Shown here in pieces: positions 7,572 through 16,232 of a stretch of 21,430 nt of DNA. Source of the stretch: Blastocladiella britannica (taxonomy: Eukaryota; Blastocladiomycota; Blastocladiomycetes; Blastocladiales; Blastocladiaceae); NCBI GenBank assembly GCA_025349905.2, contig MU624831.1, positions 1 through 21,430 on the forward strand, read 5' to 3'. How positions within the stretch are numbered: position 1 is the first letter of the stretch; each line of letters opens with the position of its first letter. The notes under the pieces are model-generated. The model ran no database searches. It was not told the DNA's origin and saw only the letters and a program-made list of their open reading frames with translations. A program made the position numbers and the translations under genes.

Positions 7572-10500
7572 TCACTGGAGACGCTGATCACCGTCAAGCG
7601 GTGCCTGGCCCTCGCGGCGGCGGTGCAGCTGGTACATCTTGGATACAGCGTCGCGCACTTTCGACATGGAGTTCTCGGGCTGCACGCGGCGCAGCAGGTT
7701 AAGCAGCGTGCCACGCTCCGAGTCGGTCAAGAACGACAAGCCCGTCAAGCACGCCTCGCACCAGCCCGGGAACTCGGCCGGGAAGATATCGGCCAGCAGC
7801 TTGATGATCTCAATCACCGTCGTGTGGTCGTCCTCATGCACGCAGTCGACAATGCGCTTGGCAAGTGTGTGCAGCAGAATCACATGCCCAAACGGCAAAA
7901 TCACCTCATTGCGCAGGTACGCCACGTCCACGCCGCGGGCGCGGCACCGCTCGGCACAGTCTGGGTGCGCAAAATTGAGCACGCCATTGATAAACACCAG
8001 GATCGACCCCACGGCACGGTGGTTGGTGGAGCTGGCCAGCGACGTGACCGTGAACCGCATGAAATCGGCCATGACCGGGCGCCACGACAGTACCGGGCCG
8101 GGCAGCGACGTGACGGCCGAAACGAGAATGCCGTGCAGCTCGTCCACCTGCTCCCAGCTCTCGTCAAAGCCCGACGCGCTGCACTTGGACGCTGTCACCA
8201 GCGCAATGGTCTGCACCAGGTGCATCAGCTGCGACTGCCACTGCAGGTTGGCAACAAAGTTGGACAAGATGTGAATGGCCACCCACTGCCAGCACGAGAA
8301 CTGCGTTGCCGAGTACTGCGACTCGACCAGTCCAATCACGCGCTCCAGCTGCTCGGCGCGGTAGTGCTTCACCAGCTCCTCGCCAAAGGACCACCGCAGG
8401 ACCTTGGCAATGCCCTCGGTCACCGTGTCGTCCGTCCCATGGACATTAAGCAGCTGCACCAGGTACGGCCAGAGTGCATCCACGAGCGCGAGCCCTGGGT
8501 GGCCGGACTGAGAGTGGACCACTGGCATGCCCACCGCCTTGAGCATGGTCGCCAGTCGGTTGAGGGCCGAGCGGATGCGGCGCTGGTTGTTGGTCGCCGG
8601 GTCCAGCTGGGCAATGAGTGGGGTGGCAAACTGGTGCAGTAGCTCCGTCATTTGCTCGACCGGTGCGTGGGCAATGATGGTTGAGATGGCGCTCACCACA
8701 TCTTCGGCCTCGTCGCGCGGGAGCGTGTCCAAGTTGGACACGTAGAACGGGTACAGGCCAGGGAGATAGGTGTTGAGCTTCTCCTTGAGATCAATCGACA
8801 TGTACTTGAGCGTCTTGGCCGCGCCTCGCGTCAGGTCGCTGTCTGCAGGGTCAAACGACTGCGAGACGAGGCCCATGGCCGGGGCGATAAACTGCGGTTG
8901 GTTGAGCATCCACGGCGAGTATGAGCCCAGGACGGCCATGATGGCCAGGCGGATCTTGGCGTGCAGCGGGAACAGCTGTGGGAGGGCCGTGAGCACCGCG
9001 TGAATGTACTGGGCTGCTTCTGGAAGCTCGATCGACCCGCGCGAGACGGACCGCAGCGCCGCCAGCACCGACTCGGCATCCTGCCACGAAGCGGCAATCG
9101 CCGCGGGTTGCTGCTGCATCACCTCGCCCAGCATGCCCACGAGCTGGCCCAGCACGCGCTGCGGGCCCAGCACCGCAAAGCAGTCCTTGAGCAACGTGGC
9201 CATTTGGTACCGGAAATCGCCAAAGTCCTCGCGCTCCTTGGCCGTCCACGCAGCCGACTCGGCGTCGGGTGGGTACTTCATTTGGTGCACCAGCACCGTG
9301 ACCAGCCGCTCAAAGATGGGGAGGAACGGTGCCGGGTCCACGCCGGTGTCGGTACCAATGGGCGTGCCGTAATCGTCCACGAGGTCCTCCTCGTTCAGCA
9401 GGTCGTTGGCCAGGTCCATCCACACGTCAAAAGTCGGGTTGAGCGCCTCCAAGTGCGGGAACTCCATCACCGAGAGCAGGTGCTGGAGAAGCGGCAAAAA
9501 CGGCACGGGGTCCTCGATCATGCGGCCCATGCAGCCCAGGCAGGCGGCGCGCAAGAGCCGAATCACCACCACGGCCAGTTCCTCGTCGTCGCGCGCCTCT
9601 TGAATCATGGCTGGCGCGGCTTGCATCAGCAGCGGGAGTGCCGCGTTGACAATGGCCTGGCCCGTCTGGGTCATGTTGCGAATGTCGTGGGTGGCATATT
9701 CAAAGATCGAGGCGATGATGGACGCGGCGGCATCGGCCATTTGGGCGTTGCCGAGAGCGCCAAACGCGGTAGTGATCATGTTGGACTGCACCACCAGGTG
9801 CAGCGGGATCGAGTCGGTCTCCATCCACGCGTCGAGGCACACGAAAATCTTTGCGCGGCGGTCGGCTACGGCGGTTGCGCTTGCCTGGTCGAGGTAGTGC
9901 AGCAGCATTTGGAACACGTTGGCGCCGTTGGCCTGGAGCAGGTCCGACGACCGCTCCGTGTACTCCGAGTGGGTCAGGAGCTTGTGTGCGCGTTCGAGCT
10001 GCTGTGGGAGCACCGTGAGGAACTCGAGCAAGATCGGGACCAGTTCGTCGCTGGTGGTGAACCGGCCGGCCATGTCGCCCACGGCGTTGGTCCAGTTCGG
10101 GACGTGGATCGCCATTTCGGCCAGGGCCAGGCACAGCTGCGTGATCATGGGCGCGGTGAGGCGCGCGTACGGGTTGTCGGAGAGCACCGAGAGCAGTGTG
10201 AGGCGCAGCTGCGAGGCGTGGTCCTCGGGCAGCTTGTAAAGATCGCGCGCGACCTTGTGGCGGACGATTTGCGCTGCCAGCAGCCGTGCGGGCGAACCAG
10301 GTGGGAACTGCGGGTCGGTAGGTGCTGCCTGGATAGCGGTGATGGCCACGTTCCAAGCGCCGTCCTATCAATTTTTATGTATATCAGCGTGCGTCCCTGT
10401 GTCTGCGTGGGCGTACTTGGCTGAGGCTCAAGGGGTAACAATGTGACAGTGGACAGTACAGTGCGCTGGAAATTCTGCAGCCATTCGTTGGCGCTTTGGC

Positions 10501-10573
10501 GCGAGGCCTCGTTGGCGGCCTGGCTGTAGAGCGCAGCCACGGCTTGGAGATAGTCTGGCACTTGTGTCGCCAT
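7572..10573 (-). CDS. MTR10: Mtr10/transportin-3-type nuclear import receptor (importin-beta family)
   Basis: Exons 10573-10460 and 10364-7572 (phase 0; donor GTACTG, acceptor TGATAG) give 968 residues, the family size (yeast Mtr10 about 970). These karyopherins import SR/RGG-type RNA-binding proteins such as Npl3 with RanGTP and also take part in tRNA trafficking. The N terminus shows the importin repeat pattern: ALYSQAANEASRQSANEWLQNFQRT joins DGAWNVA across the intron, then LLAAQIVRHKVARDL. The rest is a continuous series of amphipathic helices (HEAT repeats) without low complexity, and the end is basic (YQLHRRREG). The stop TGA overlaps a perfect donor-like CA/GTGAGT, so a further short exon cannot be excluded. 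Divergent from UTP5 through a 264-base promoter. Confidence 0.9.
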
Positions 10574-10837
10574 TATTGTAACTTGGTCGCTGGTGGGCAG
10601 GTAAACGCTAGCTATACTCGCTTGCTAAAGGTATACAGCAAGCAAGGCGGACGCTGGTGGTGAAGCGAGGTTGATCGCTCGCGAAAAAGAGCTAGAACAA
10701 GACAAGAAGGCGCGGCGGCTGACGACAGGTCACGGGAAGTCACGGGAACATGGATTTTTTCCCGCCCAATTACACTTGCAAAATCGAATCCTCGAGCTCG
10801 AGCTCGAACGGTAATAATCCGATACATAGTATATACA
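10574..10837. promoter_or_regulatory. divergent MTR10/UTP5 promoter
   Basis: The 264 bases between opposite start codons contain a tandem 10-bp repeat GTCACGGGAA (10729-10748), an inverted copy of its core (TTCCCG, 10759-10764), and a 16-bp perfect palindrome at 10792-10807. A TATA-like GTATATACA lies immediately before the UTP5 ATG. Both genes serve growth-related nuclear functions, so co-regulation is plausible but unproven. Confidence 0.55.
10792..10807. repeat. 16-bp perfect palindrome built from a 6-bp unit
   Basis: TCGAGCTCGAGCTCGA equals its own reverse complement and is also 2.7 copies of TCGAGC. It lies about 30 bases upstream of the UTP5 start codon. Confidence 0.85.
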
Positions 10838-13103
10838 ATGCGCCCGACTCAATCTGCCGCTGGCTCTGCACTGTACGAGTACAGCGCCGATCGCGCGTTC
10901 CTCGCCGTGGTGCAAAAGATTGCCGATGCCGAGCGCATCACGCTCTGGCGCACTGCCGACGCGTCCGTCATTGTCGACCACACCCCACCGGAGCGCACCT
11001 CGGCCATTTCGGTTGCCTGGGGATCGCTTCCTTCCACTCAGGTCTCTTTATCTCACTATTTTAAAAGCGATACCCGTTGGTTTTAACACAACTCATGGAA
11101 AACTGCAGGCCGGCAAGTCCGTCGTGACCCCATTGCTCGCCATTTGCCTGTCGACTGGCGACATTCAGCTGCTATCAGCGCTCGATGGCTCGCTCTTGAA
11201 CACGCTCACTGGCGTGCACGCGTCCGCAGTCAATGCATTCACGTTCGTGGACGGCGCGCCATTTGGCTACTCGGCCGCGCAGGACGACTGGATTGTCAAG
11301 TGGAACTTGTCCAAGGCAACTCTTGTCAGCAAATTCAAGACGGGCAGTAAAGCGACGCCAAAGCGCATCTTGGCGGTGCCTGCGCACGATCGCCTGATTG
11401 TGACCGACTCGGGCGTGCATGTATTTTCGCTGTCGACGCATGCCCCGCAGGCCAAGCTTGCCGGCCATGCCTCGGACATTCACACGCTGGCTGTGACCGC
11501 CGACGGTAAGGCGCTGCTGACCGCGGCCGCGCAGGACCGCCACGTGCACGTGTACGATCTGTCGACGCGTCAGCCCCTGGCAAACCTGTCGCTGGACCAC
11601 GACGTGCTCTCGCTCTCCATCTCGGCCGGCGCTACCGCCCAGTCGACCGTGGTGGCTGCTGTGGCCGAGGATGGCTCGCTCGGTCTGTGGTCGGCCGCTG
11701 TTGCTGCGGCTCCTGTTGGTGGCGCCGTCAAAAAGGGCGCCAAGCGCACCAAGGCCGCTGCATACGCCGCCCGGGACGCGGACTCTGTCCTGCGCGTCGA
11801 GAGCAAGGAAACGGGCGAGGCAGTTCCCCTGACCTCTGTTGCCCTTTCGAACGAGTCCAAGGTGATTGTCACTCGCGGTCCCGCAATGGCTCCTGTCCTT
11901 GAGCACTTGGTATGTTTTTTTTTATATTATTATTATCGAAAGCTGACCCCAACTAACGCACGACAAATGCACCAGTCTTACCTGAACGAGGACAATGAGC
12001 TAGTGGCCACCGAGACGCTGGTGCGCTCGACCCGCATTGCTCACATTGCGGCCGGCTCCGCCAACGCCAAGAAGGCCACGTATCGCCAAGGCCCCAACAC
12101 GTCCACTTTGCACGCGGCAGACGTTGGTCTGGCAGCTCCCTCGGTTGCCAACAAGAAAAAGTCTGCAGCTAACGCTGCTGCGGGCGAGTCTTCGTCGACG
12201 GCCGCCGAGCGCCAGCTTCCGCTCGCCGAACGTATTGCCGCGCTCCAGATGGCGTCGATCGGCGCCCCCCTGGCGGCCGGGGCGTCTGCGACCGGACTCA
12301 CGCGCGTGGCCGATGCCGGGTCACTGCACGTGCAGCTATCGCAGGCACTGCACTCGTCCGACCGCGACTTGCTCGAGTCGGTGCTGGGCGCGCAGGCGCT
12401 GACGGCCACGGTGATCAACGCGACGGTGCGCAAGCTTCCCGCGTCGCAAGTGGTACCGCTGCTGCACGCGGTCATGGACCGGTTCATGCGCACGCACGCG
12501 CGCGCGCCCGTGATGCTCGAGTGGCTGCGGTCGGTGATCACGGTGCACGCCGGGTACCTGATGACGGTCCCGGACCTGGTGCGCACGCTGGCCGCGTTCC
12601 ACCGCGTGCTCGAGCGCCGCATTGACCAGGGTACCGCGTTGCTCAAGCTGCAGGGGCGACTCGACTTGGTCCTGCACCACGTGGACGCACAGGCGCGCGA
12701 GGCGGCGGCCGCTGGCGTTGCGGCTGCGGTCGGAGACGGCGCGTCGGCGTCGGTGGTGGTGGTGGACCGCGACGATGGCGACCGCGACGACGACGAGGCC
12801 ACGTTCGAGGATATGCGGTACCCGCGCGCCGCGGGCAACACGCTGCGCCATGCTTCGCGCCGCGCCACCCCGCGGTCACTGGAGGAGCTGGGCGATGAGC
12901 TGAATGCTGACGAGGTCGATGGCAGGAGGGCGATGGGCAATGGCGACGACGACGAGGAGGAGGATGACATGTCGGTCGATCACGATGCCGAGGACCAAGA
13001 CGAGATGGAGATTGACGACGATGACAGCGACTCGAGCAGTGACGACGACGACGAAGGCGATAGCATTGATGAGGACGACGACGATATGGAGGACGACGAG
13101 TAA
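10838..13103 (+). CDS. UTP5: Utp5/WDR43-type WD40 protein of the small-subunit processome
   Basis: Exons 10838-11041, 11109-11909 and 11976-13103 give 710 residues. Utp5/WDR43 belongs to the t-UTP (UtpA) complex in the nucleolus, needed for rDNA transcription and early 18S pre-rRNA processing. The N-terminal half is a beta-propeller: repeated blades such as DGSLLNTLTGVHASAVNAF, FGYSAAQDDWIVKWNL and LAGHASDIHTLAVTADGKAL. Residues about 450-575 match the Utp12 domain (SQALHSSDRDLLESVL, VRKLPASQVVPLL, ITVHAGYLMTVPDLV). The tail (about 620-710) is almost all Asp/Glu, as in WDR43 proteins. Intron 1 uses donor GTCTCT after CAG (67 nt); intron 2 (GTATGT, 66 nt) is a multiple of three without a stop. 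The paralogous Utp12-domain proteins (Utp12, Utp4, Utp15) fit less well because of length and the acidic tail. Confidence 0.88.
12944..13100 (+). repeat. GAC/GAT/GAG repeat coding the acidic tail of UTP5
   Basis: Short imperfect triplet runs encode Asp/Glu clusters broken by Ser and Met. This is normal for the family rather than an independent element. Confidence 0.75.
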
Positions 13104-13220
13104 TAACCCATATATTAATCATTTTTTATTTCGTTGCGGCCGCCCCTGTCCGTCCAAGTTTGGCGACGTATTTCTATTATCCACAAGTACGCAAGGGGAA
13201 AAAAACACCACAAAAGACTT
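13104..13220. terminator. convergent 3' gap between UTP5 and the orphan membrane-protein gene
   Basis: These 117 AT-rich bases hold both 3' ends. TATATTAATCATTTTTTATTT follows the UTP5 stop and an A-run precedes the orphan stop on the plus strand. No ORF with family support. Confidence 0.45.
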
Positions 13221-15803
13221 CTAAGCCAGCAGCCGGTAGTACTCGCCCTCGCAGACAACCTCGCCAGTGTTGCTCAGCTTGCTCGCGATCTTGACACACT
13301 CGTTGCGGGCCACCATGCCGCCTTGGGCTCCATGGCCGGTCATGATATCGAACGCAATGAGCAGGAAAACGCTGATGATCACCAGGTAGCCATAGTCGAC
13401 CATCACCGCGTTGAGGATGCGGCGCCAGAACACGGGGTGCTCCTTGACCGTGAGCACGGCCGGCGGGCCCATGACGAGCGCCACAGGAGACTTGGCCGCC
13501 TTGGCAGCTGGGGACACGCCAGCAAAGTGGGCCGACATGTGCGCCGAGGCCGATGGCTGATCGGCAACGACACGGGACTGGGCCGAGGGAGACGACGACG
13601 ATGAACGCGATCGCGGAGTGGGAGGCACGGGCGGGAAGAGACCGTTGGAGGCCTGGCGCGAGGGTGACGGCGGCGAACCGAGCCCAGCGGCAGGAGTGAG
13701 GATCTTGTTTTGCTGCTGCTGGAGGTAGGCGCGAACTGGGCCGTGGGACTCTTGCAACATGGATGATTGGTTCGCCGACGCCGCATGTGCCGTCGGTGAA
13801 GACGTCCTGCGGGACCGAGTTGTCGGACTCCCCGGTAAGGCAGTGACGCCAAAGCCCTGTGCCTTGCCCTGCATCGTGCTTGGGGTCACTGCCACTGCCG
13901 AGTCCAGGACGGAAGGCTTGCTGCCCGAACGGCGTGTCGGGCTGGGTGCGCGCCCGGCCGTCGGAGACTTCTGCTGCTGCTGCTGCTGTGCTGGCGAAGT
14001 TGCAAACGAGACAGAGGGCTGCTGGTCCACGGGCGAGCCGCCTGTCGAAATCTTGAGCTGCGGACCACGAAGCTTGGGCGACTTGGAGCCCGTCGCCGAG
14101 GCCGGCTGCTGCTGCTGCTGCTGCTGCTGGAACTGTTCCTGGATCTGTTCACTGGCAAACTGGGCAGGCGCAGTGTTGATACCCGACACGCCCCATGACT
14201 TGCGCCCGCGCAGTGAGTTGCCACGACCGTCGCTCATGGTGCTTGTGCCTTGCGCGCTCGAGTCTGATCCCGTCGTGGTCTGTACGGCCGTATCGCCAGC
14301 ACCGTAGTGCGTCACGCTGGAAAGAAGCGCCGTGGCAGGCGCATTGCGCGAAGCCGATGGCGACCGAGGCGAGGTGGCACGATCCATGGAGGGCGACGCT
14401 GGGCGGCCGTCGCGCCTGTTTTTTTTTTTTTTTTCATTCATTATCAATGGTGAGCAACGCTGGAGCAGTACCATGTAACAAAAATATTGAACGAACCACC
14501 AAGTGTCCACCTTCGGGACAACCTCCTTTCGGGTGCGAGATGGGCTCGTGGGAGCGCGCACAGTCTCGCGCTTCACCTCAGCGCCGACATCGACAAGGAA
14601 GTCGAGACTGCACGCCTGCGTCTCTGCGTTTGAGAGCCGGGCTGCATTGGCAGCAGCGAGAGCAGCAGCCTCAGCGAGCCGGCGAGCCTCGGTGGCGCGG
14701 GCTTCTGCCTGAGCCTGGGCGCGCGCTGCGTGCTCGGCAGCCTCCTTAAGGGCTTGTGCGCGTCGCTTGGCGTTGGGCGACTCGCCGCGCCACGTGTCGA
14801 CCTTTGGGACCGCCTGGACCGAGTTGCCCCGGAACGTTCCGGTGGGCGAAGATGGGCGCGATCCGTTCGGAGACATGGATTCGCGGTACTGTTGTTGAGC
14901 TTGTTGTTGCTGAAGCTGAGCTTGTTGTTGTTGCTGCAGCTGGAATTGGGCAGCGGCGGTACGCTCCTGCTCCTGCTGCCACGCCTGCATTTGTGCGTGA
15001 GCTTGGGCTTGGGCTTGAGCCTGAGCCTGAGCTTGCTGCTGCTGCGCTTCGTACATCTGTTGTTTCGCGAGCTGCTGCTCGGCAGCGCGCCGCTGCTGGG
15101 CCTCGAACCGCTGCGCCAGCTGATCGGCGGTGGAGGCCGGCGAGTTGGTGGCGAAATCCAGCGTTCGTTTGACGGGAGACGCCGGAAGTGGGATAGACGC
15201 GGCAGCCGCCTCCTGGGACCGCGACACCGAGTGGTCGTTCCCCGATCCCGCATTCGCGCTGGATGACGGCGAACGTTCGCGCCAGGTGCTCACTTTGGAA
15301 GTTGCCACGCGGCCGTTGGGCATGGATCCAGGCTCGCGCGTGGGCGATCCTTGTGTGGTATCGCGCGAGGGTGACCGCGATCGCCGCGGCAGAGTGTTGC
15401 CTCGGCTCGGAGGTGATTCCGGAGCTTGCTGTGACTGTTGGGAAACAGTGGTAGCCATGATGCCCAGAGGAGCTGGGAACCCATCCACAACCTGCTGCGA
15501 TCCGGACGACTCGAGGGGGCTCAAGATGTCGGTCCACGAGAGGCTGATGGGTGCGTGGGAGAGCGGGCGGGGCCCAGCGCTGGCAGAGGACGAGGTGGGA
15601 ACCGACAGGTTACCCGCAGCAGTGTAGGAGGGGGAATGGCGCGAGTAGTGTGGCACCGCCGGGTTGCGCAATGCAGCCGGATCCACGTCCACAACATCGC
15701 TGTGCTCAAAGATCGAGTCGTCCGACTGGTCGAGGATCAGCAGGTTCTCGTAGTCGGGCACAAACGCCTCTGATTCGTTTGGGTAGCGTGAGGGCGAGGC
15801 CAT
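13221..15803 (-). CDS. unrecognised Gln-rich protein with repeated KVxTWR motif and C-terminal membrane helix
   Basis: Exons 15803-14500 and 14415-13221 give 832 residues. I do not recognise a family. Most of the protein is predicted disordered: Ser/Pro-rich with many SP and TP sites. Residues about 225-310 are Gln-rich with an Ala-Gln dipeptide run, and 345-392 are Ala/Arg/Glu-rich; both may form coiled coils. A short motif recurs three times: KVSTWRERSP (170-179), KVDTWRGESP (334-343) and KVDTWRDGRP (from 431). The last is recreated only by splicing, which supports the intron. More Gln runs lie in the second half. Near the C terminus HPVFWRRILNAVMVDYG leads into one hydrophobic helix (about residues 776-795), followed by about 37 residues with two Cys. 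Donor may be GTGGTT (14499) or GTTCGT three bases on. The topology suggests a scaffold with a large cytosolic part; this is inference. Confidence 0.75.
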   Translation of the reverse strand: MASPSRYPNESEAFVPDYENLLILDQSDDSIFEHSDVVDVDPAALRNPAVPHYSRHSPSYTAAGNLSVPTSSSASAGPRPLSHAPISLSWTDILSPLESSGSQQVVDGFPAPLGIMATTVSQQSQQAPESPPSRGNTLPRRSRSPSRDTTQGSPTREPGSMPNGRVATSKVSTWRERSPSSSANAGSGNDHSVSRSQEAAAASIPLPASPVKRTLDFATNSPASTADQLAQRFEAQQRRAAEQQLAKQQMYEAQQQQAQAQAQAQAQAHAQMQAWQQEQERTAAAQFQLQQQQQAQLQQQQAQQQYRESMSPNGSRPSSPTGTFRGNSVQAVPKVDTWRGESPNAKRRAQALKEAAEHAARAQAQAEARATEARRLAEAAALAAANAARLSNAETQACSLDFLVDVGAEVKRETVRAPTSPSRTRKEVVPKVDTWWFVQYFCYMVLLQRCSPLIMNEKKKKNRRDGRPASPSMDRATSPRSPSASRNAPATALLSSVTHYGAGDTAVQTTTGSDSSAQGTSTMSDGRGNSLRGRKSWGVSGINTAPAQFASEQIQEQFQQQQQQQQPASATGSKSPKLRGPQLKISTGGSPVDQQPSVSFATSPAQQQQQQKSPTAGRAPSPTRRSGSKPSVLDSAVAVTPSTMQGKAQGFGVTALPGSPTTRSRRTSSPTAHAASANQSSMLQESHGPVRAYLQQQQNKILTPAAGLGSPPSPSRQASNGLFPPVPPTPRSRSSSSSPSAQSRVVADQPSASAHMSAHFAGVSPAAKAAKSPVALVMGPPAVLTVKEHPVFWRRILNAVMVDYGYLVIISVFLLIAFDIMTGHGAQGGMVARNECVKIASKLSNTGEVVCEGEYYRLLA
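14880..15085 (-). repeat. Gln and Ala-Gln coding repeats in the orphan gene
   Basis: CAG/CAA triplet runs and a hexanucleotide-like Ala-Gln run (plus strand about 14999-15032) encode the Gln-rich, coiled-coil-like stretch. Further short CAG runs occur at about 13972-13989 and 14107-14129. Confidence 0.8.
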
Positions 15804-16232
15804 CTTGTATTATATTTTTTCTATAATTCTTATTGTTGGATCGGATCCGGATCACCTCGAGTCAGATCGATACGAAGGACAAAATATAATGTTGGATCGT
15901 GAGGGAGAGGAGGAGCGCGAGGACAGTGACAGTCAAAAATTATACTCTGGGAGAATAATACGAATTGGATCTCAGTGGTGGGAATTTTTTTTGACGCAAA
16001 TATTTCTGATCCAGTAAAACGTCACTGTTAACACAGTGGCTGCCCAGGTTTCGCGCTGCGGCCGTCAAGACATTTGCCCAAGACCATTTTGTTCAAGACA
16101 AGACGCGCTCGCCCACTTCTCTTCCAACAGCACCTTGGCGAACCCACCACCAACGACCGTCCCCGTCTGATCTGATCATCGGAAACGCGTCGCTGATCCT
16201 CTCTTCCTCGCTGCAAAAAAAAAAAAAAAAAC
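15804..16232. promoter_or_regulatory. divergent promoter between the orphan gene and PMT2 (429 bases, no gene seen)
   Basis: The left half is AT-rich with a repeated GTTGGATCG (15835-15843 and 15891-15899). A short inverted repeat, CACTGT-4-ACAGTG, lies at 16023-16038. The right part (16040-16210) is C-rich and ORF-free, as expected of a PMT2 leader, and ends in 17 consecutive A bases (16215-16231) right before the PMT2 ATG. No tRNA or other RNA fold is obvious. Confidence 0.5.

Noticed and set aside
7623..8642. Plus-strand frame of 339 codons opposite the MTR10 C-terminal half
   Set aside because: Antisense shadow with His/Gln/Arg-heavy composition and no family resemblance; the minus strand codes a convincing HEAT protein.
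8961..10424. Long plus-strand open frame opposite MTR10
   Set aside because: It mirrors the GC-rich codons of the karyopherin gene, is rich in Arg/His/Gln without any domain, and spans the MTR10 intron.
13140..15800. CAG/CTG runs as a possible repeat element or array
   Set aside because: All runs keep the reading frame of the orphan protein and encode Gln; there are no regular spacers or transposon ends.
16023..16038. Short inverted repeat as a terminator or RNA gene
   Set aside because: Six-base arms with a four-base loop are too small to support a function in a eukaryotic promoter.
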